NCBI GenBank assembly: GCA_035606945.1
Contig: DATNDR010000136.1
Coordinates: 56,916 to 120,915, forward strand
Source: GCA-003244245 sp035606945
Lineage (GTDB): Bacteria > Actinomycetota > Actinomycetes > Mycobacteriales > Pseudonocardiaceae
Reading direction: 5' to 3'
Length of the DNA: 64,000 bases
Each line of letters starts with the position of its first letter. Position 1 is the stretch's first letter. The notes beneath the pieces are model-generated. The model was given only the letters and a program-made list of their open reading frames with translations, was not told the DNA's origin and did not search any database. Both the position numbers and the translations under genes were made by a program. Below, piece by piece: positions 25,351-34,261 of the stretch.

Positions 25351-25956
25351 ATGGCTACCCCCAGCCCGGCGCTACCACTGAGCACTGGCTTCGCTGACAC
25401 CCTGCTGGGCCGTATCGAAGCAAGAACGATGCTCGACCCTGCAAGCAGGTCTTCGGTAAGCAGGTCTTCGGAAACAATGCTCGACCCTTCGGACGAGCGA
25501 GCCTTCGTGCTTCGTTACGTCCAGCCGGGCCTGGTCGGGCTGATCGACGGAACGCTGTCGACGCTCGCACCGATTTTCGCCGTCGCGCTGCTGTCCACTT
25601 CACATGCTGCGCTGCTGGTAGGGCTGGCCACCGCGCTAGGAGCCGGAATCAGCATGGGCCTGTCCGAGGCGCTGTCTGACGACGGCGGGCAGACTGGTCG
25701 AGGCTCGGCCATTACCCGGGGATCGATCACCGGGGTGATGACCACCGTCGGTGGTGTTTTCCACGCCTTGCCCTTCTTGATTCCCGACCGCACGATCGCG
25801 CTGGTGTTCGCAGCCATCGTGGTCGCTGTGGAGCTCGGGATGATCGCCGCGATCCGGAAGCGGTACCTGGACGTTTCGCTACGCAGCTCGCTCATCCAGG
25901 TGGTGTTCGGCGGCATTCTCATCGTCGGGGTGGGCCTGTGGTTGGGCGGCTTATAG
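25351..25956 (+). CDS. VIT1/CCC1-family membrane protein (iron/manganese transporter-like)
   Basis: From ATG 25351 a 201-residue protein. After a 43-residue leader it has five hydrophobic helices: VQPGLVGLIDGTLSTLAPIFAVALL, then AALLVGLATALGAGISMGLSEALSDD, GSITGVMTTVGGVFHALPFLI, TIALVFAAIVVAVELGMIAAI and SLIQVVFGGILIVGVGLWL. The G-LVGL-DG-LSTLAPI and ISMGLSEALS patterns match VIT/CCC1 proteins, which move Fe2+ or Mn2+. The cytoplasmic metal-binding insert of plant VIT1 is absent. The start is uncertain: ATG 25477 would exclude the repeat-derived segment around TMLDPASRSS, and TTG 25210 would lengthen the leader. Convergent with ruvB. Confidence 0.7.
   Translation: MATPSPALPLSTGFADTLLGRIEARTMLDPASRSSVSRSSETMLDPSDERAFVLRYVQPGLVGLIDGTLSTLAPIFAVALLSTSHAALLVGLATALGAGISMGLSEALSDDGGQTGRGSAITRGSITGVMTTVGGVFHALPFLIPDRTIALVFAAIVVAVELGMIAAIRKRYLDVSLRSSLIQVVFGGILIVGVGLWLGGL
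25429..25487 (+). repeat. 28-nt interspersed repeat, copy 2 plus partial copies
   Basis: 25429-25456 is identical to the complement of 7864-7891. A partial copy follows at 25458-25471 (AAGCAGGTCTTCGG), and the beginning of another at 25477-25487 (ATGCTCGACCC). The array lies in frame within the 5' part of the VIT-family gene and gives a repetitive MLDP/SRSS peptide if translated. Confidence 0.8.
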
Positions 25957-25983
25957 CCGCGCCGCGCACCCACGGCATCGTGA

Positions 25984-27027
25984 CTACGGATCGAACAGCG
26001 TCGGCCCGGGGTCCAAAGCCGCCGCGTCAGCGGGCGGCTCAAGCCGCAGGTGCCGCCACGCCGCGGCGGTGGCCACCCGCCCGCGCGGCGTGCGGGCGAG
26101 CATGCCGGCTCGGACCAGGAAGGGTTCGCACACCTCCTCGACCGTGGCCGGCTCCTCCCCCACCGCGACAGCGATGGTGGACACCCCGACCGGCCCCCCG
26201 CCGAAGGTACGCACCAGCGCCGTGAGGACAGCCCGATCCAGCCGGTCCAACCCGAGCTGGTCGACGTCGTAGACCGCGAGCCCGGCGCGCGCCACCTCAA
26301 GAGTGATCGCGCCGTCAGCGCGGACCTCGGCATAATCCCTAACCCGGCGAAGCAGCCGGTTGGCGATCCGCGGTGTGCCGCGGGACCGAGCAGCGATCTC
26401 GGTAGCACCATCGGCTCGCAAATCCACCCCGAGGATGCCGGCCGAGCGGTGCAGCACCAGTTCGAGCTCCGCCGGTTCATAAAACTCCATGTGCGCGGTG
26501 AACCCGAACCGGTCCCGTAGCGGGCTGGTCAGGGCACCGGACCTGGTGGTGGCACCGACCAGGGTGAACGGGGCGATCTCCAGTGGGATGGAGGTAGCTC
26601 CCGGGCCCTTGCCGACCACAACATCCACCCGGAAGTCCTCCATCGCCAGGTAGAGCATCTCCTCGGCGGGCCGAGCCACCCGGTGGATCTCGTCGATGAA
26701 CAGCACGTCACCCTTGACGAGGTTGGACAGCATCGCCGCGAGATCACCGGCGCGCTCCAGCGCCGGTCCCGAGGTCACCCGGATCGCGCTGCCCAGTTCG
26801 GCTGCAATGATCATCGCGAGGCTTGTCTTGCCCAACCCGGGCGGCCCGGACAGCAGCACGTGGTCCGGCGCAGCGCCGCGCCGCCTCGCGCCCTCCAGGA
26901 CCAGTTCCAGCTGTTCGCGGACGCGGGCCTGACCGATGAACTCAGGCAGCCGGCGGGGCCGCAACGTGGTCTCCAGCTCCGCGTCCGCCGGGTCTACCAC
27001 CGCCGACACCGGTCGCTGGTCAGTCAC
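25984..27027 (-). CDS. ruvB: Holliday junction branch-migration ATPase RuvB
   Basis: A 347-residue AAA+ helicase motor. It has LRPRRLPEFIGQARVREQL, Walker A SGPPGLGKTSLAMI, Walker B VLFIDEIHRVARPAEEMLY, sensor 1 LVGATTRSGAL, the arginine-finger region LRDRFGF, sensor 2 SRGTPRIANRLLRRVRDYA, and a winged-helix C-terminus. The GTG start at 27027 overlaps the ruvA stop (GTGA). The operon order ruvC-ruvA-ruvB matches M. tuberculosis Rv2594c-Rv2592c. Confidence 0.98.
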   Translation of the reverse strand: MTDQRPVSAVVDPADAELETTLRPRRLPEFIGQARVREQLELVLEGARRRGAAPDHVLLSGPPGLGKTSLAMIIAAELGSAIRVTSGPALERAGDLAAMLSNLVKGDVLFIDEIHRVARPAEEMLYLAMEDFRVDVVVGKGPGATSIPLEIAPFTLVGATTRSGALTSPLRDRFGFTAHMEFYEPAELELVLHRSAGILGVDLRADGATEIAARSRGTPRIANRLLRRVRDYAEVRADGAITLEVARAGLAVYDVDQLGLDRLDRAVLTALVRTFGGGPVGVSTIAVAVGEEPATVEEVCEPFLVRAGMLARTPRGRVATAAAWRHLRLEPPADAAALDPGPTLFDP

Positions 27028-27623
27028 CGCTTTCGTCCCAGCTGGGTCAGTGCGCTACGGAGCACGTCGGAGGTATGGGCAGGTGGCGACTCGGCCTCGG
27101 CCAGGACGGCGTCCACGGCCTGCTCGGCCTGCCGGGCCGCGAAGCCGAGTCCGACCAGCGCATCGGTCACCTGGGTCCGGATCGCGCCCCCGCCACCGGT
27201 CGCCGACTCCGTACCGGCTGCGAGCACGCCGACCTTGTCCCGCAGCTCCAGGATCAGCCGTTCGGCGCCCTTGCGCCCGATACCGGGTACCCGGGTGAGC
27301 ACCGCCAGGTCGCCGCCGGCCAGTGCGGTGCGCAAGGTCTCCGGATCGAGCACGGCCAGCATCGCCAGCGCGAGCCGGGGTCCCACCCCGGAGACGGTCT
27401 GCAGCAGTACGAACAATTCCCGGGCCGCGGCGTCGGCAAAGCCGTACAACGTCAGCGAGTCCTCGCGCACCACCAGCGACGTGGCCAGTTGGGCCTGCTC
27501 GCCACGCCGCAAGGTGGCCAGGGTGGCCGGCACCGCGTGCACCGCCAGCCCGACACCGCCCACTTCCACCACGGCGTGATCCAGCTCCACGGAGATCACC
27601 TGTCCCCGCACTGAGGCGATCAT
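27024..27623 (-). CDS. ruvA: Holliday junction DNA-binding subunit RuvA
   Basis: A 199-residue protein. The N-terminal OB-fold starts IASVRGQVISVELDHAVVEV; two helix-hairpin-helix motifs follow (LQTVSGVGPRLALAMLAV and LTRVPGIGRKGAERLILEL). The C-terminal domain that contacts RuvB is at about 150-199 (TDALVGLGFAARQAEQAV). ATG 27623 overlaps the ruvC stop in ATGA, which sets the start even though the frame is open further upstream. Confidence 0.97.
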   Translation of the reverse strand: MIASVRGQVISVELDHAVVEVGGVGLAVHAVPATLATLRRGEQAQLATSLVVREDSLTLYGFADAAARELFVLLQTVSGVGPRLALAMLAVLDPETLRTALAGGDLAVLTRVPGIGRKGAERLILELRDKVGVLAAGTESATGGGGAIRTQVTDALVGLGFAARQAEQAVDAVLAEAESPPAHTSDVLRSALTQLGRKR

Positions 27624-28195
27624 CGGGCTCCTTTCGCCTGCCGCGCCGCCACGGCCAGCCGCGTCCGGTGAATGCGAGCCAACTGTGCTGAGCGGGCCTG
27701 GGCTACCGCGAGCCGTTGCGTCATCGGAGCCCGCCACAAGTGACAGATTGCCAGCGCCAGCGCATCGGCGGCGTCGGCCGGCCGCGGCTTGGCGGGCAGC
27801 GCGAGCAATCGCGTGATCATGGTGGTGACCTGTTCCTTGCCGGCCCGGCCAGAGCCGGTGACGGCGGCCTTGACTTCGCTGGGGGTGTGAAAAACGACCG
27901 CCAGCTCCCGTCTCGCTGCGATCAGCGCCACCACTCCACCCACCTGCGCGGTGCCCATCGCGGTGCGGACGTTGTGTTGGCTGAAGACTCGCTCCACCGC
28001 GACCACGTCGGGACGGTGTTCGGCGATCCAGCGTTCCACCACGTCGGCGACCGCGATCAATCGCGCGCCCAGATCGACATCAGGTGGGGTCCGCACGACA
28101 TCGACCGCCACACATGCGACCGCCCGCCCAGGCCCTCCATCCACTACCCCCAGCCCGCAGCGGGTGAGCCCCGGATCCACCCCCAACACCCGCAC
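27620..28195 (-). CDS. ruvC: Holliday junction resolvase RuvC
   Basis: A 191-residue endonuclease with an RNase H-like fold. The catalytic acidic residues are visible: Asp7 in VLGVDPGLTRCG, Glu in VAVERVFSQHNVRTAMGTAQ, and the late Asp pair in KPRPADAADALALAICH. Start at GTG 28195; an in-frame extension to 28333 has no conserved sequence. It is the first gene of ruvC-ruvA-ruvB, with four-base overlaps throughout. Confidence 0.96.
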   Translation of the reverse strand: MRVLGVDPGLTRCGLGVVDGGPGRAVACVAVDVVRTPPDVDLGARLIAVADVVERWIAEHRPDVVAVERVFSQHNVRTAMGTAQVGGVVALIAARRELAVVFHTPSEVKAAVTGSGRAGKEQVTTMITRLLALPAKPRPADAADALALAICHLWRAPMTQRLAVAQARSAQLARIHRTRLAVAARQAKGAR

Positions 28196-28263
28196 AAAAC
28201 CCCCTAACCCAAACAGACGTTCGAACCCTACACCCCTACCGGGGCGCGCCGGCGCATTGACGA

Positions 28264-29016
28264 TCAACCTACTTCGGTGAGCACCTCGTCGGGGACCTCG
28301 AAGTTGGCGTAGACGTTCTGGACGTCGTCGCAATCCTCGAGGGCGTCGATGAGTTTGAAGACCTTGCGGGCGGTGTCGGCATCCAGCGGGGTGCTCGCCG
28401 AGGGCAGGAAGCTCGCGTCGGCGGAGTCGTAGTCGATACCGGCTTGGCGCAGGGCGGTGCGCACGGCGATCAGGTCGGTTGCCTCGGAGACGACCTCGAA
28501 GGATTCGCCCAGGTTGTTGACCTCTTCGGCGCCGGCGTCGAGCACCGCGGCCAGTACGTCGTCCTCGGAGACGCCCTGCTCCTGGGGCACGATGACCACG
28601 CCCTTGCGGCTGAACAGGAACGACACCGAGCCCGGATCGGCCATCGTGCCGCCGTTGCGGGTCATTGCGGTGCGAACCTCAGAGGCCGCCCGGTTACGGT
28701 TGTCGGTGAGGCACTCGATGAGCAGGGCCACCCCACCGGGTCCGTACCCCTCGTACATGATCGTCTGGTAGTCGGCACCCCCGGCATCGGCACCGGAACC
28801 GCGCTTGACGGCCCGCTCGATGTTGTCCGTGGGCACCGATGTCTTGCGGGCCTTCTGGATCGCGTCGTACAGCGTCGGATTGCCGTCCGGGTCACCGCCA
28901 CCGGTGCGCGCCGCCACCTCGATATTCTTGATCAATTTTGCGAAGAGCTTGCCGCGTTTGGCGTCGACCACAGCCTTCTTGTGTTTGGTGGTCGCCCATT
29001 TCGAATGGCCGCTCAT
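28264..29016 (-). CDS. YebC/PmpR-family protein
   Basis: A 250-residue protein of the YebC/TACO1 family. The N-terminus SGHSKWATTKHKKAVVDAKRG is diagnostic, followed by DNIERAVKRGSGADAG, YEGYGPGGVALLIECLTDN and DPGSVSFLFSRKGVV. Family members have been described as DNA-binding regulators and, more recently, as factors easing ribosome stalling at proline stretches; which applies here cannot be told from sequence. It lies between ruvC and pdxT, as in Rv2603c. Confidence 0.95.
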   Translation of the reverse strand: MSGHSKWATTKHKKAVVDAKRGKLFAKLIKNIEVAARTGGGDPDGNPTLYDAIQKARKTSVPTDNIERAVKRGSGADAGGADYQTIMYEGYGPGGVALLIECLTDNRNRAASEVRTAMTRNGGTMADPGSVSFLFSRKGVVIVPQEQGVSEDDVLAAVLDAGAEEVNNLGESFEVVSEATDLIAVRTALRQAGIDYDSADASFLPSASTPLDADTARKVFKLIDALEDCDDVQNVYANFEVPDEVLTEVG

Positions 29017-29050
29017 AGCTGCTCATGCTCCTCTTGATCACTTGCCGGCC

Positions 29051-29689
29051 TCACCTGTATACCCCCACCCGGGACTGCCGGACCATCTGGCAAAAGAGCT
29101 GGTGGACCCGCCTGTCACCGGTCAGCTCCGGGTGAAACGCGGTGGCCAGCACACTCCCCTGCCGAATCGCCACGATCCTACCGGCCGCACTGCCGGCAGC
29201 CGGCACGTCGGGCACCCTGGCCAGCACCTCGACGCCGGCGCTCGCCTGCTCCACCCAGGGCGCCCGGATGAACACCGCTCGGACGGGCCCCCCGGGGATC
29301 CCGACGAAGGGTAGATCGGCTTCGAAGGAGTCGACCTGCCGACCGAATGCGTTGCGGCGCACCACCACGTCCAGCGCGGCGAGTTGCCGCTGATCAGCGC
29401 TGCCATCGAGGATCTCCCGGCTCAGCAGGATCATTCCCGCGCAGGCGCCATACGCAGGCATGCCTTCAGCCAGCCGGGCTCGCAGCGGTTCCATCAGGTC
29501 GAAGGCCACCAGTAGCCGGCTCATGGTGGTGGATTCGCCGCCGGGCACGATGAGTGCATCCGCCGCGGCGAGCTCTGCCGATCGACGCACCAGCGTGCTG
29601 CGCAGACCGCACTCGGCGATCGCGCGCTGGTGCTCTCGTACATCACCCTGCAACGCCAGCACGCCCACCACTGGACCGTCCTCAGGCAC
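29051..29689 (-). CDS. pdxT: pyridoxal 5'-phosphate synthase glutaminase subunit
   Basis: A class I glutaminase of about 212 residues that supplies ammonia to PdxS for PLP synthesis. It starts VVGVLALQGDVREHQRAI. IVPGGESTTMSRLL provides the oxyanion region, YGACAGMILL carries the catalytic Cys, FIRAPWVEQ is a typical segment, and ATAFHPELTGDRRVHQLF supplies the catalytic His and Glu. The start is taken at GTG 29689; in-frame TTG codons up to 29803 would add a Pro/Ala-rich leader that lacks family similarity. In this genome a PHP-domain gene lies between it and pdxS. Confidence 0.93.
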   Translation of the reverse strand: MPEDGPVVGVLALQGDVREHQRAIAECGLRSTLVRRSAELAAADALIVPGGESTTMSRLLVAFDLMEPLRARLAEGMPAYGACAGMILLSREILDGSADQRQLAALDVVVRRNAFGRQVDSFEADLPFVGIPGGPVRAVFIRAPWVEQASAGVEVLARVPDVPAAGSAAGRIVAIRQGSVLATAFHPELTGDRRVHQLFCQMVRQSRVGVYR

Positions 29690-29816
29690 GGTATCCAGGG
29701 TAGGCCGGGCGGGTGCGGCTGCAGGGGTTGGCGCCAGAGTTGGCGCGGTGTCCAACCTGTTGCCACAGCCACGATGAGCATGATCCGAACCGGATTGGCG
29801 CACCGAGGTGTATGCG

Positions 29817-31046
29817 TCAGGCTTCCAAGAACCAGGGGCTGGTGTAAGCGATCGCGTTATTGTTTGCGGGATGGTTGGCCGGACCTGGAGTGCTGTTGAG
29901 GGCTTCCGGGTCGGCTATCCGCAGCACTGTCCAGTGGCCCTCATCAATGCTCATCGGCACGGTGAAGCGGGTGACGTCACCGCAGCACACCTCGACCACA
30001 TCGACCACGGCCGGCACCGGCAGATCGGGACGCAACACTTGAGCCTGCAACCTACGGCCGATCCATCCGGGCCCGCCCTCGACATCGAGCACGAAATCAA
30101 CCGGTCCATCGGTGTGCCGCAGCACCGAGCCCATCCGCAGCCCACCGGCGGTGGCGTCGACCCGCAGCCCGGCGACCCGGGTGGCGAAGAACCGCCGAGC
30201 CCGCAACGCCTCGGCGACTCCCACACGGCTGTGCTCGGTCACCCACAGCCCGCTCCGGCCGGTAGGCCCTGAGAATCCCCAGTTCGGACCATGCTCGTCG
30301 CTGACTCCGAGCAGCCCGGTCCGCCAGCCCGCGTTCAAACAGGCGACCAGTGGAGAGATACGGCCCGCCGCAACACCCTCGAAAAGGTAGTCGTCGGTAC
30401 GGTTGAACATCTCCAGGCTGACTATCTGCTCGGCGACCGCGGGTGCGTAATGGAAAGCGGCGAACCGGCCGTCCTCCCGGCCGGGGTGGTTGAAACCGGC
30501 CAATCCGGCGGTGGCACGAACGCCGTTGCGCCGGCCCACGCCTGTCAACCAGGCATACAGCCCGTCCATCGCCCCATGCGTCGCGACATCGGTGAAGTCG
30601 TCGGTGAACCAGGCGTTGACGTGACCCAGCTGCGGGTGCGACCACTCGAAGCCGCGGATCGCGGTGAACTCGCCGGGCCGGTCATACGTGTCGGCGAGTT
30701 CCCCCGTGCGCCGCCAACCGGCGCGGTCTAGTCCGATCCACGGCGTGCCACCTCTGCCGGTCCCCTCGACAGTGGCGCCGCGGATCGCGTGATCGGTGAG
30801 CGCCGCAATGTCCAGGCCGGCGTCGCGCATGGAGGGGAAAGCCGCCTCCGGATCACCCGCACCGTCGGAGAGCAGCGTGTGGTTGTGCAAGTCGGCGTGC
30901 AGCAACACGGTGCCGCGGCTGATCCGGGACTGCCGGGCGGCCCCGCCTTCAGGTCCCGGGGTACGTAATCGCGCAGCCGGGTCCATTGTCGGGGCCGCTG
31001 AGAGCAGCAGCGCCTCAGCGTCAGCAGCATCCTGCCCGGGGATCAC
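29817..31046 (-). CDS. PHP-domain metallohydrolase (CehA/McbA-like)
   Basis: A 409-residue protein with a polymerase-and-histidinol-phosphatase metal site: HADLHNHTLLSDG (His54, His56), IAALTDHAIRG, GFEWSHPQLGHVNAWF and LLGVSDEHGPNWGF. These place it with the CehA/McbA-family PHP proteins, which hydrolyse phosphoesters or carbamates; the substrate here is unknown. GTG 31046 overlaps the pdxS stop in GTGA, and pdxT follows closely, so the gene is embedded in the PLP-synthase operon where M. tuberculosis carries tesB2. A role acting on a B6-phosphate-related compound is a testable inference, nothing more. Confidence 0.82.
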   Translation of the reverse strand: MIPGQDAADAEALLLSAAPTMDPAARLRTPGPEGGAARQSRISRGTVLLHADLHNHTLLSDGAGDPEAAFPSMRDAGLDIAALTDHAIRGATVEGTGRGGTPWIGLDRAGWRRTGELADTYDRPGEFTAIRGFEWSHPQLGHVNAWFTDDFTDVATHGAMDGLYAWLTGVGRRNGVRATAGLAGFNHPGREDGRFAAFHYAPAVAEQIVSLEMFNRTDDYLFEGVAAGRISPLVACLNAGWRTGLLGVSDEHGPNWGFSGPTGRSGLWVTEHSRVGVAEALRARRFFATRVAGLRVDATAGGLRMGSVLRHTDGPVDFVLDVEGGPGWIGRRLQAQVLRPDLPVPAVVDVVEVCCGDVTRFTVPMSIDEGHWTVLRIADPEALNSTPGPANHPANNNAIAYTSPWFLEA

Positions 31047-31951
31047 CAGCCGCGCTGGGCCAGCCGCTGCCCGTCGGGCAGGTCGCCGAGGTTGATTCCG
31101 ACCATTGGTTCGCCCAACCCTCGGGACACCTTCGCGACCATCTCCGGGTCGTCGTGGAACGTGGTCGCCTTGACGATCGCCTCCGCCCGCTTGGCGGGAT
31201 CACCCGATTTGAAGATGCCCGAACCGACGAAGACCCCCTGGGCTCCGAGCTGCATCATCATCGCCGCATCGGCAGGGGTGGCGATTCCGCCCGCGGTGAA
31301 CAGCACTACCGGCAACGCGCCGGCCGCGGCGACCTCTCCGACCAGCTCCAGCGGGGCGCCCAGCTCTTTGGCGGCCGCCGGCAGCTCCTCGGGGGCCATG
31401 GTGGTCAGCGCGCGGATCGCGGTGCGGATCGCGCGCATGTGCCGGGTGGCCTCGACGACGTTGCCGGTCCCGGCCTCGCCTTTGGACCGGATCATGGCAG
31501 CCCCTTCGGAGATCCGCCGCAGGGCTTCGCCGAGGTTGGTGGCACCGCACACGAACGGCACCGTGAAGGCGAACTTGTCGATGTGATGAGCCTCATCGGC
31601 CGGGGTCAACACCTCGGACTCGTCGATGTAGTCGACGCCGATCGCCTGTAACACCTGCGCCTCGACGAAGTGGCCGATGCGGGCCTTGGCCATCACCGGG
31701 ATGGAGACCGCATCCATGATCGACGCGATGATGTCCGGATCGCTCATCCGGGCCACGCCACCTTGGGCGCGGATATCGGCGGGAACCCGCTCCAGCGCCA
31801 TCACGGCGACCGCCCCCGCGTCCTCGGCGATCCGGGCCTGTTCCGGCGTGACCACATCCATGATCACGCCGCCCTTGAGCATCTCGGCCATCCCGCGCTT
31901 CACCCGTGCGGTGCCAATCCGGCGCTCAACGGTTCTGTTGTCGTCGGGCAC
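31043..31951 (-). CDS. pdxS: pyridoxal 5'-phosphate synthase lyase subunit
   Basis: A 302-residue TIM-barrel enzyme forming PLP from ribose 5-phosphate, glyceraldehyde 3-phosphate and ammonia. It shows RGMAEMLKGGVIMDVVTPEQ, VMALERVPADIRAQGGVARM, VMAKARIGHFVEAQ (catalytic lysine), DESEVLTPADEAHHI and KGEAGTGNVVEATRH. The GTG start at 31951 has GAGGAG about nine bases upstream. The open frame continues far upstream on the same strand, but that part is antisense to the EF-G-like gene. Confidence 0.96.
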   Translation of the reverse strand: MPDDNRTVERRIGTARVKRGMAEMLKGGVIMDVVTPEQARIAEDAGAVAVMALERVPADIRAQGGVARMSDPDIIASIMDAVSIPVMAKARIGHFVEAQVLQAIGVDYIDESEVLTPADEAHHIDKFAFTVPFVCGATNLGEALRRISEGAAMIRSKGEAGTGNVVEATRHMRAIRTAIRALTTMAPEELPAAAKELGAPLELVGEVAAAGALPVVLFTAGGIATPADAAMMMQLGAQGVFVGSGIFKSGDPAKRAEAIVKATTFHDDPEMVAKVSRGLGEPMVGINLGDLPDGQRLAQRGW

Positions 31952-32122
31952 GGTAAATTCGCTCCTCACGGCAGTGGCACGAGACAGCCACGGGTTGCCT
32001 CGCTCCGATCGTACGTCGGGGCTGGTGCCAGCGTCGCGGATGAATGCCGGGCGGGGGTTGCCTCGACCGGCGCACCAGTGTGAGATCGACCACACGATCC
32101 GGACAGCTGAGGGTGGGAGTTC

Positions 32123-34261
32123 ATGGGCATCAAAGGCAGCGGCGATCGCGCCGATTCGGCCTTGGCGGCACAGGACCCGTCGGTGATCCGCAATGTGGCC
32201 CTGGTAGGGCCCTCCGGCGCGGGGAAGACGACGTTGGTGGAGGCGTTGCTCGCAGCCAATGGCGTCATCAGCCGCGCGGGGGCAGTCGCGGACGGCACCA
32301 CCGTATGCGACCACGATCCGGCCGCCGTACGCCAGCAACGGTCGGTGACGCTGGCCATCGCGCCGCTGCAGCACGCCGGCATCAAGATCAATTTGGTGGA
32401 CACCCCCGGTTACGCCGATTTTCTGGGCGAGCTGCGCGCCGGGCTGCGAGCAGCTGACTCGGCGCTGTTCGTGATCTCCGCCGGGGAGGACGTCGACCCT
32501 TCCACCGTCGCACTGTGGCAGGAGTGCGCCGCGGCCGGGGTGCCTCGCGCAGTCGTGGTGAGCCGGCTGGACAATCCACGGGCCGATCTGGATGGTGTCA
32601 TCGCCGCCTCCCGGGCGGCCTTCGGCGACGGGGTGCTGCCGCTGTACCTGCCGGTGCGCGACAAGTCCGGCACGGTGACCGGTCTGGCGGGGCTGCTGTC
32701 CCAACGGCTGTTCGACTACCGCAACGGGTACCCGCCGGCCGAAGCCGGGTTGGATAGCGAGATAGGCAGCGCCGTAGACGGAGACGAGTTCGCGGTGGCC
32801 CGCAACGAGCTCATCGAGGGCATCATCGCCGAGAGCGAGGACGAGTCCTTGATGGAGCGCTACCTCGAGGGCGAGGACCTCGAGGTAGACGTCCTGATCG
32901 ACGATCTGGAGACTGCTGTCACCCGCGGCACTTTCCACCCTGTCATCCCGGCGTGCGCGCACACCGGGGTGGGGCTCGCCGAAATCCTCGAAGTGCTCAC
33001 CAGCGCTTTTCCCGCCCCGGTACAGCGCACCGCACCCGCAGTGACCCGTCCGGACGGCGCACCGCAGCCCGCGGTGGCGGTGGATCCTGCCGCGCCGCTG
33101 GTAGCTGAGGTGGTCCGCACGACTGTGGATCCCTATCAGGGCCGGGTCTCGCTAGTGCGGGTGTTCTCCGGGACGTTGCACCCGGATCGTCCGGTGCATG
33201 TCTCGGGGCACGGGTTGGCTGAGCGTGGGCATGCCGATCATGACGTTGATGAGCGGGTGTCTCATATCTACAGCCCGCTGGGCGGCACGCTGAACGAAGT
33301 CCCGCATTGCGTGGCGGGGGACCTCTGCGCGGTGACCAAGGTGGTCTCCGCAGAAACCGGGGACACCCTGTCTGCGCCTAACGACCCCCTGCTGGTGGCG
33401 CCGTGGACAATGCCCGAGCCGCTGCTGCCGGTGGCGGTGGTGGGCCGCAGCCGCAGCGATGAGGATGCACTGGCCCGCGGGCTGGGCCGGTTGGTGGCCG
33501 CTGACCCGACGCTTCGGCTGGAACGTAACGCCGAGACCCATCAGATGGTGCTGTGGTGCATGGGTGAGGCGCATGCCGACGTGGTGCTGTCCCGGCTGCG
33601 CGCCGTGGGTGCCGATGTGGACACCGAGCCAGTGGTGGTGCCGTTGCGGGAAACATTCGCCGGCCCGTCCAAGGGGCACGGTCGCCATGTCAAGCAGTCC
33701 GGCGGGCACGGTCAGTACGCGGTGTGCGATATCGAGGTGGAGCCACTGCCCCGTGGATCCGGGTTCGAGTTCGTGGACAAGGTGGTCGGCGGGGCAGTCC
33801 CGCACCAGTTCATCCCGAGCGTGGAGAAGGGTGTCCGGACCCAGATGGAGCGTGGCCTGTCCAACAGCGGCTTTCCGCTGGTGGACCTGCGGGTCACGCT
33901 CGTCGACGGCAAAGCGCACAGCGTGGACTCCTCCGACGCAGCCTTCCAGATGGCGGGATCATTGGCGCTCAAAGATGCGGCGGACAAGGGCAGCGTGGTG
34001 ACGCTCGAACCGATCGACGACGTGGAGGTGCGGATGCCCGAGGACCATCTGGGCACCGTGCTGGGAGACCTGTCCAGCCGGCGAGGCCGGGTGCTGGGTA
34101 CCGAGCCCGACCAGGCCGGCCGGATGTTGGTCCGTGCCGAGGTGCCCGCAGCCGAGCTGCTCCGCTACGCCGTCGACCTGCGCGGGCTCACGTCAGGCAC
34201 CGCCCTGTTCACCCGGCGTTTCTCCCGCTACGCCCCCGCACCATCCAATTCGAGCCCGTAG
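32123..34261 (+). CDS. fusA2: elongation factor G-like GTPase (EF-G2 type)
   Basis: A 712-residue translational GTPase paralogue. G1 is GPSGAGKTTL near residue 29, G3 DTPGYADFLGEL; the G4 NKxD motif is replaced by SRLD (VVVSRLDNPRAD), as often seen in EF-G-like proteins. Domain II contains VSLVRVFSGTLHPDRPV, domains III/IV GHGRHVKQSGGHGQYAVCDI and GLSNSGFPLVDLRVTLVDG, and domain V DDVEVRMPEDHLGTVLGDLS. M. smegmatis and M. tuberculosis EF-G2 (Rv0120c) lack normal translocation activity, so the cellular role is unclear. Start ATG 32123 with GGGAG upstream. Its 3' end overlaps the convergent LemA-like gene by 34 bases. Confidence 0.9.
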   Translation: MGIKGSGDRADSALAAQDPSVIRNVALVGPSGAGKTTLVEALLAANGVISRAGAVADGTTVCDHDPAAVRQQRSVTLAIAPLQHAGIKINLVDTPGYADFLGELRAGLRAADSALFVISAGEDVDPSTVALWQECAAAGVPRAVVVSRLDNPRADLDGVIAASRAAFGDGVLPLYLPVRDKSGTVTGLAGLLSQRLFDYRNGYPPAEAGLDSEIGSAVDGDEFAVARNELIEGIIAESEDESLMERYLEGEDLEVDVLIDDLETAVTRGTFHPVIPACAHTGVGLAEILEVLTSAFPAPVQRTAPAVTRPDGAPQPAVAVDPAAPLVAEVVRTTVDPYQGRVSLVRVFSGTLHPDRPVHVSGHGLAERGHADHDVDERVSHIYSPLGGTLNEVPHCVAGDLCAVTKVVSAETGDTLSAPNDPLLVAPWTMPEPLLPVAVVGRSRSDEDALARGLGRLVAADPTLRLERNAETHQMVLWCMGEAHADVVLSRLRAVGADVDTEPVVVPLRETFAGPSKGHGRHVKQSGGHGQYAVCDIEVEPLPRGSGFEFVDKVVGGAVPHQFIPSVEKGVRTQMERGLSNSGFPLVDLRVTLVDGKAHSVDSSDAAFQMAGSLALKDAADKGSVVTLEPIDDVEVRMPEDHLGTVLGDLSSRRGRVLGTEPDQAGRMLVRAEVPAAELLRYAVDLRGLTSGTALFTRRFSRYAPAPSNSSP

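Noticed and set aside
29690..29803. pdxT start at TTG 29803
   Set aside because: The added leader is Pro/Ala-rich and unlike PdxT; GTG 29689 precedes the conserved VGVLALQGD.
31952..32962. N-terminal extension of pdxS by more than 300 codons
   Set aside because: The extension is antisense to the EF-G-like gene, while GTG 31951 has a good ribosome site and matches the family start.
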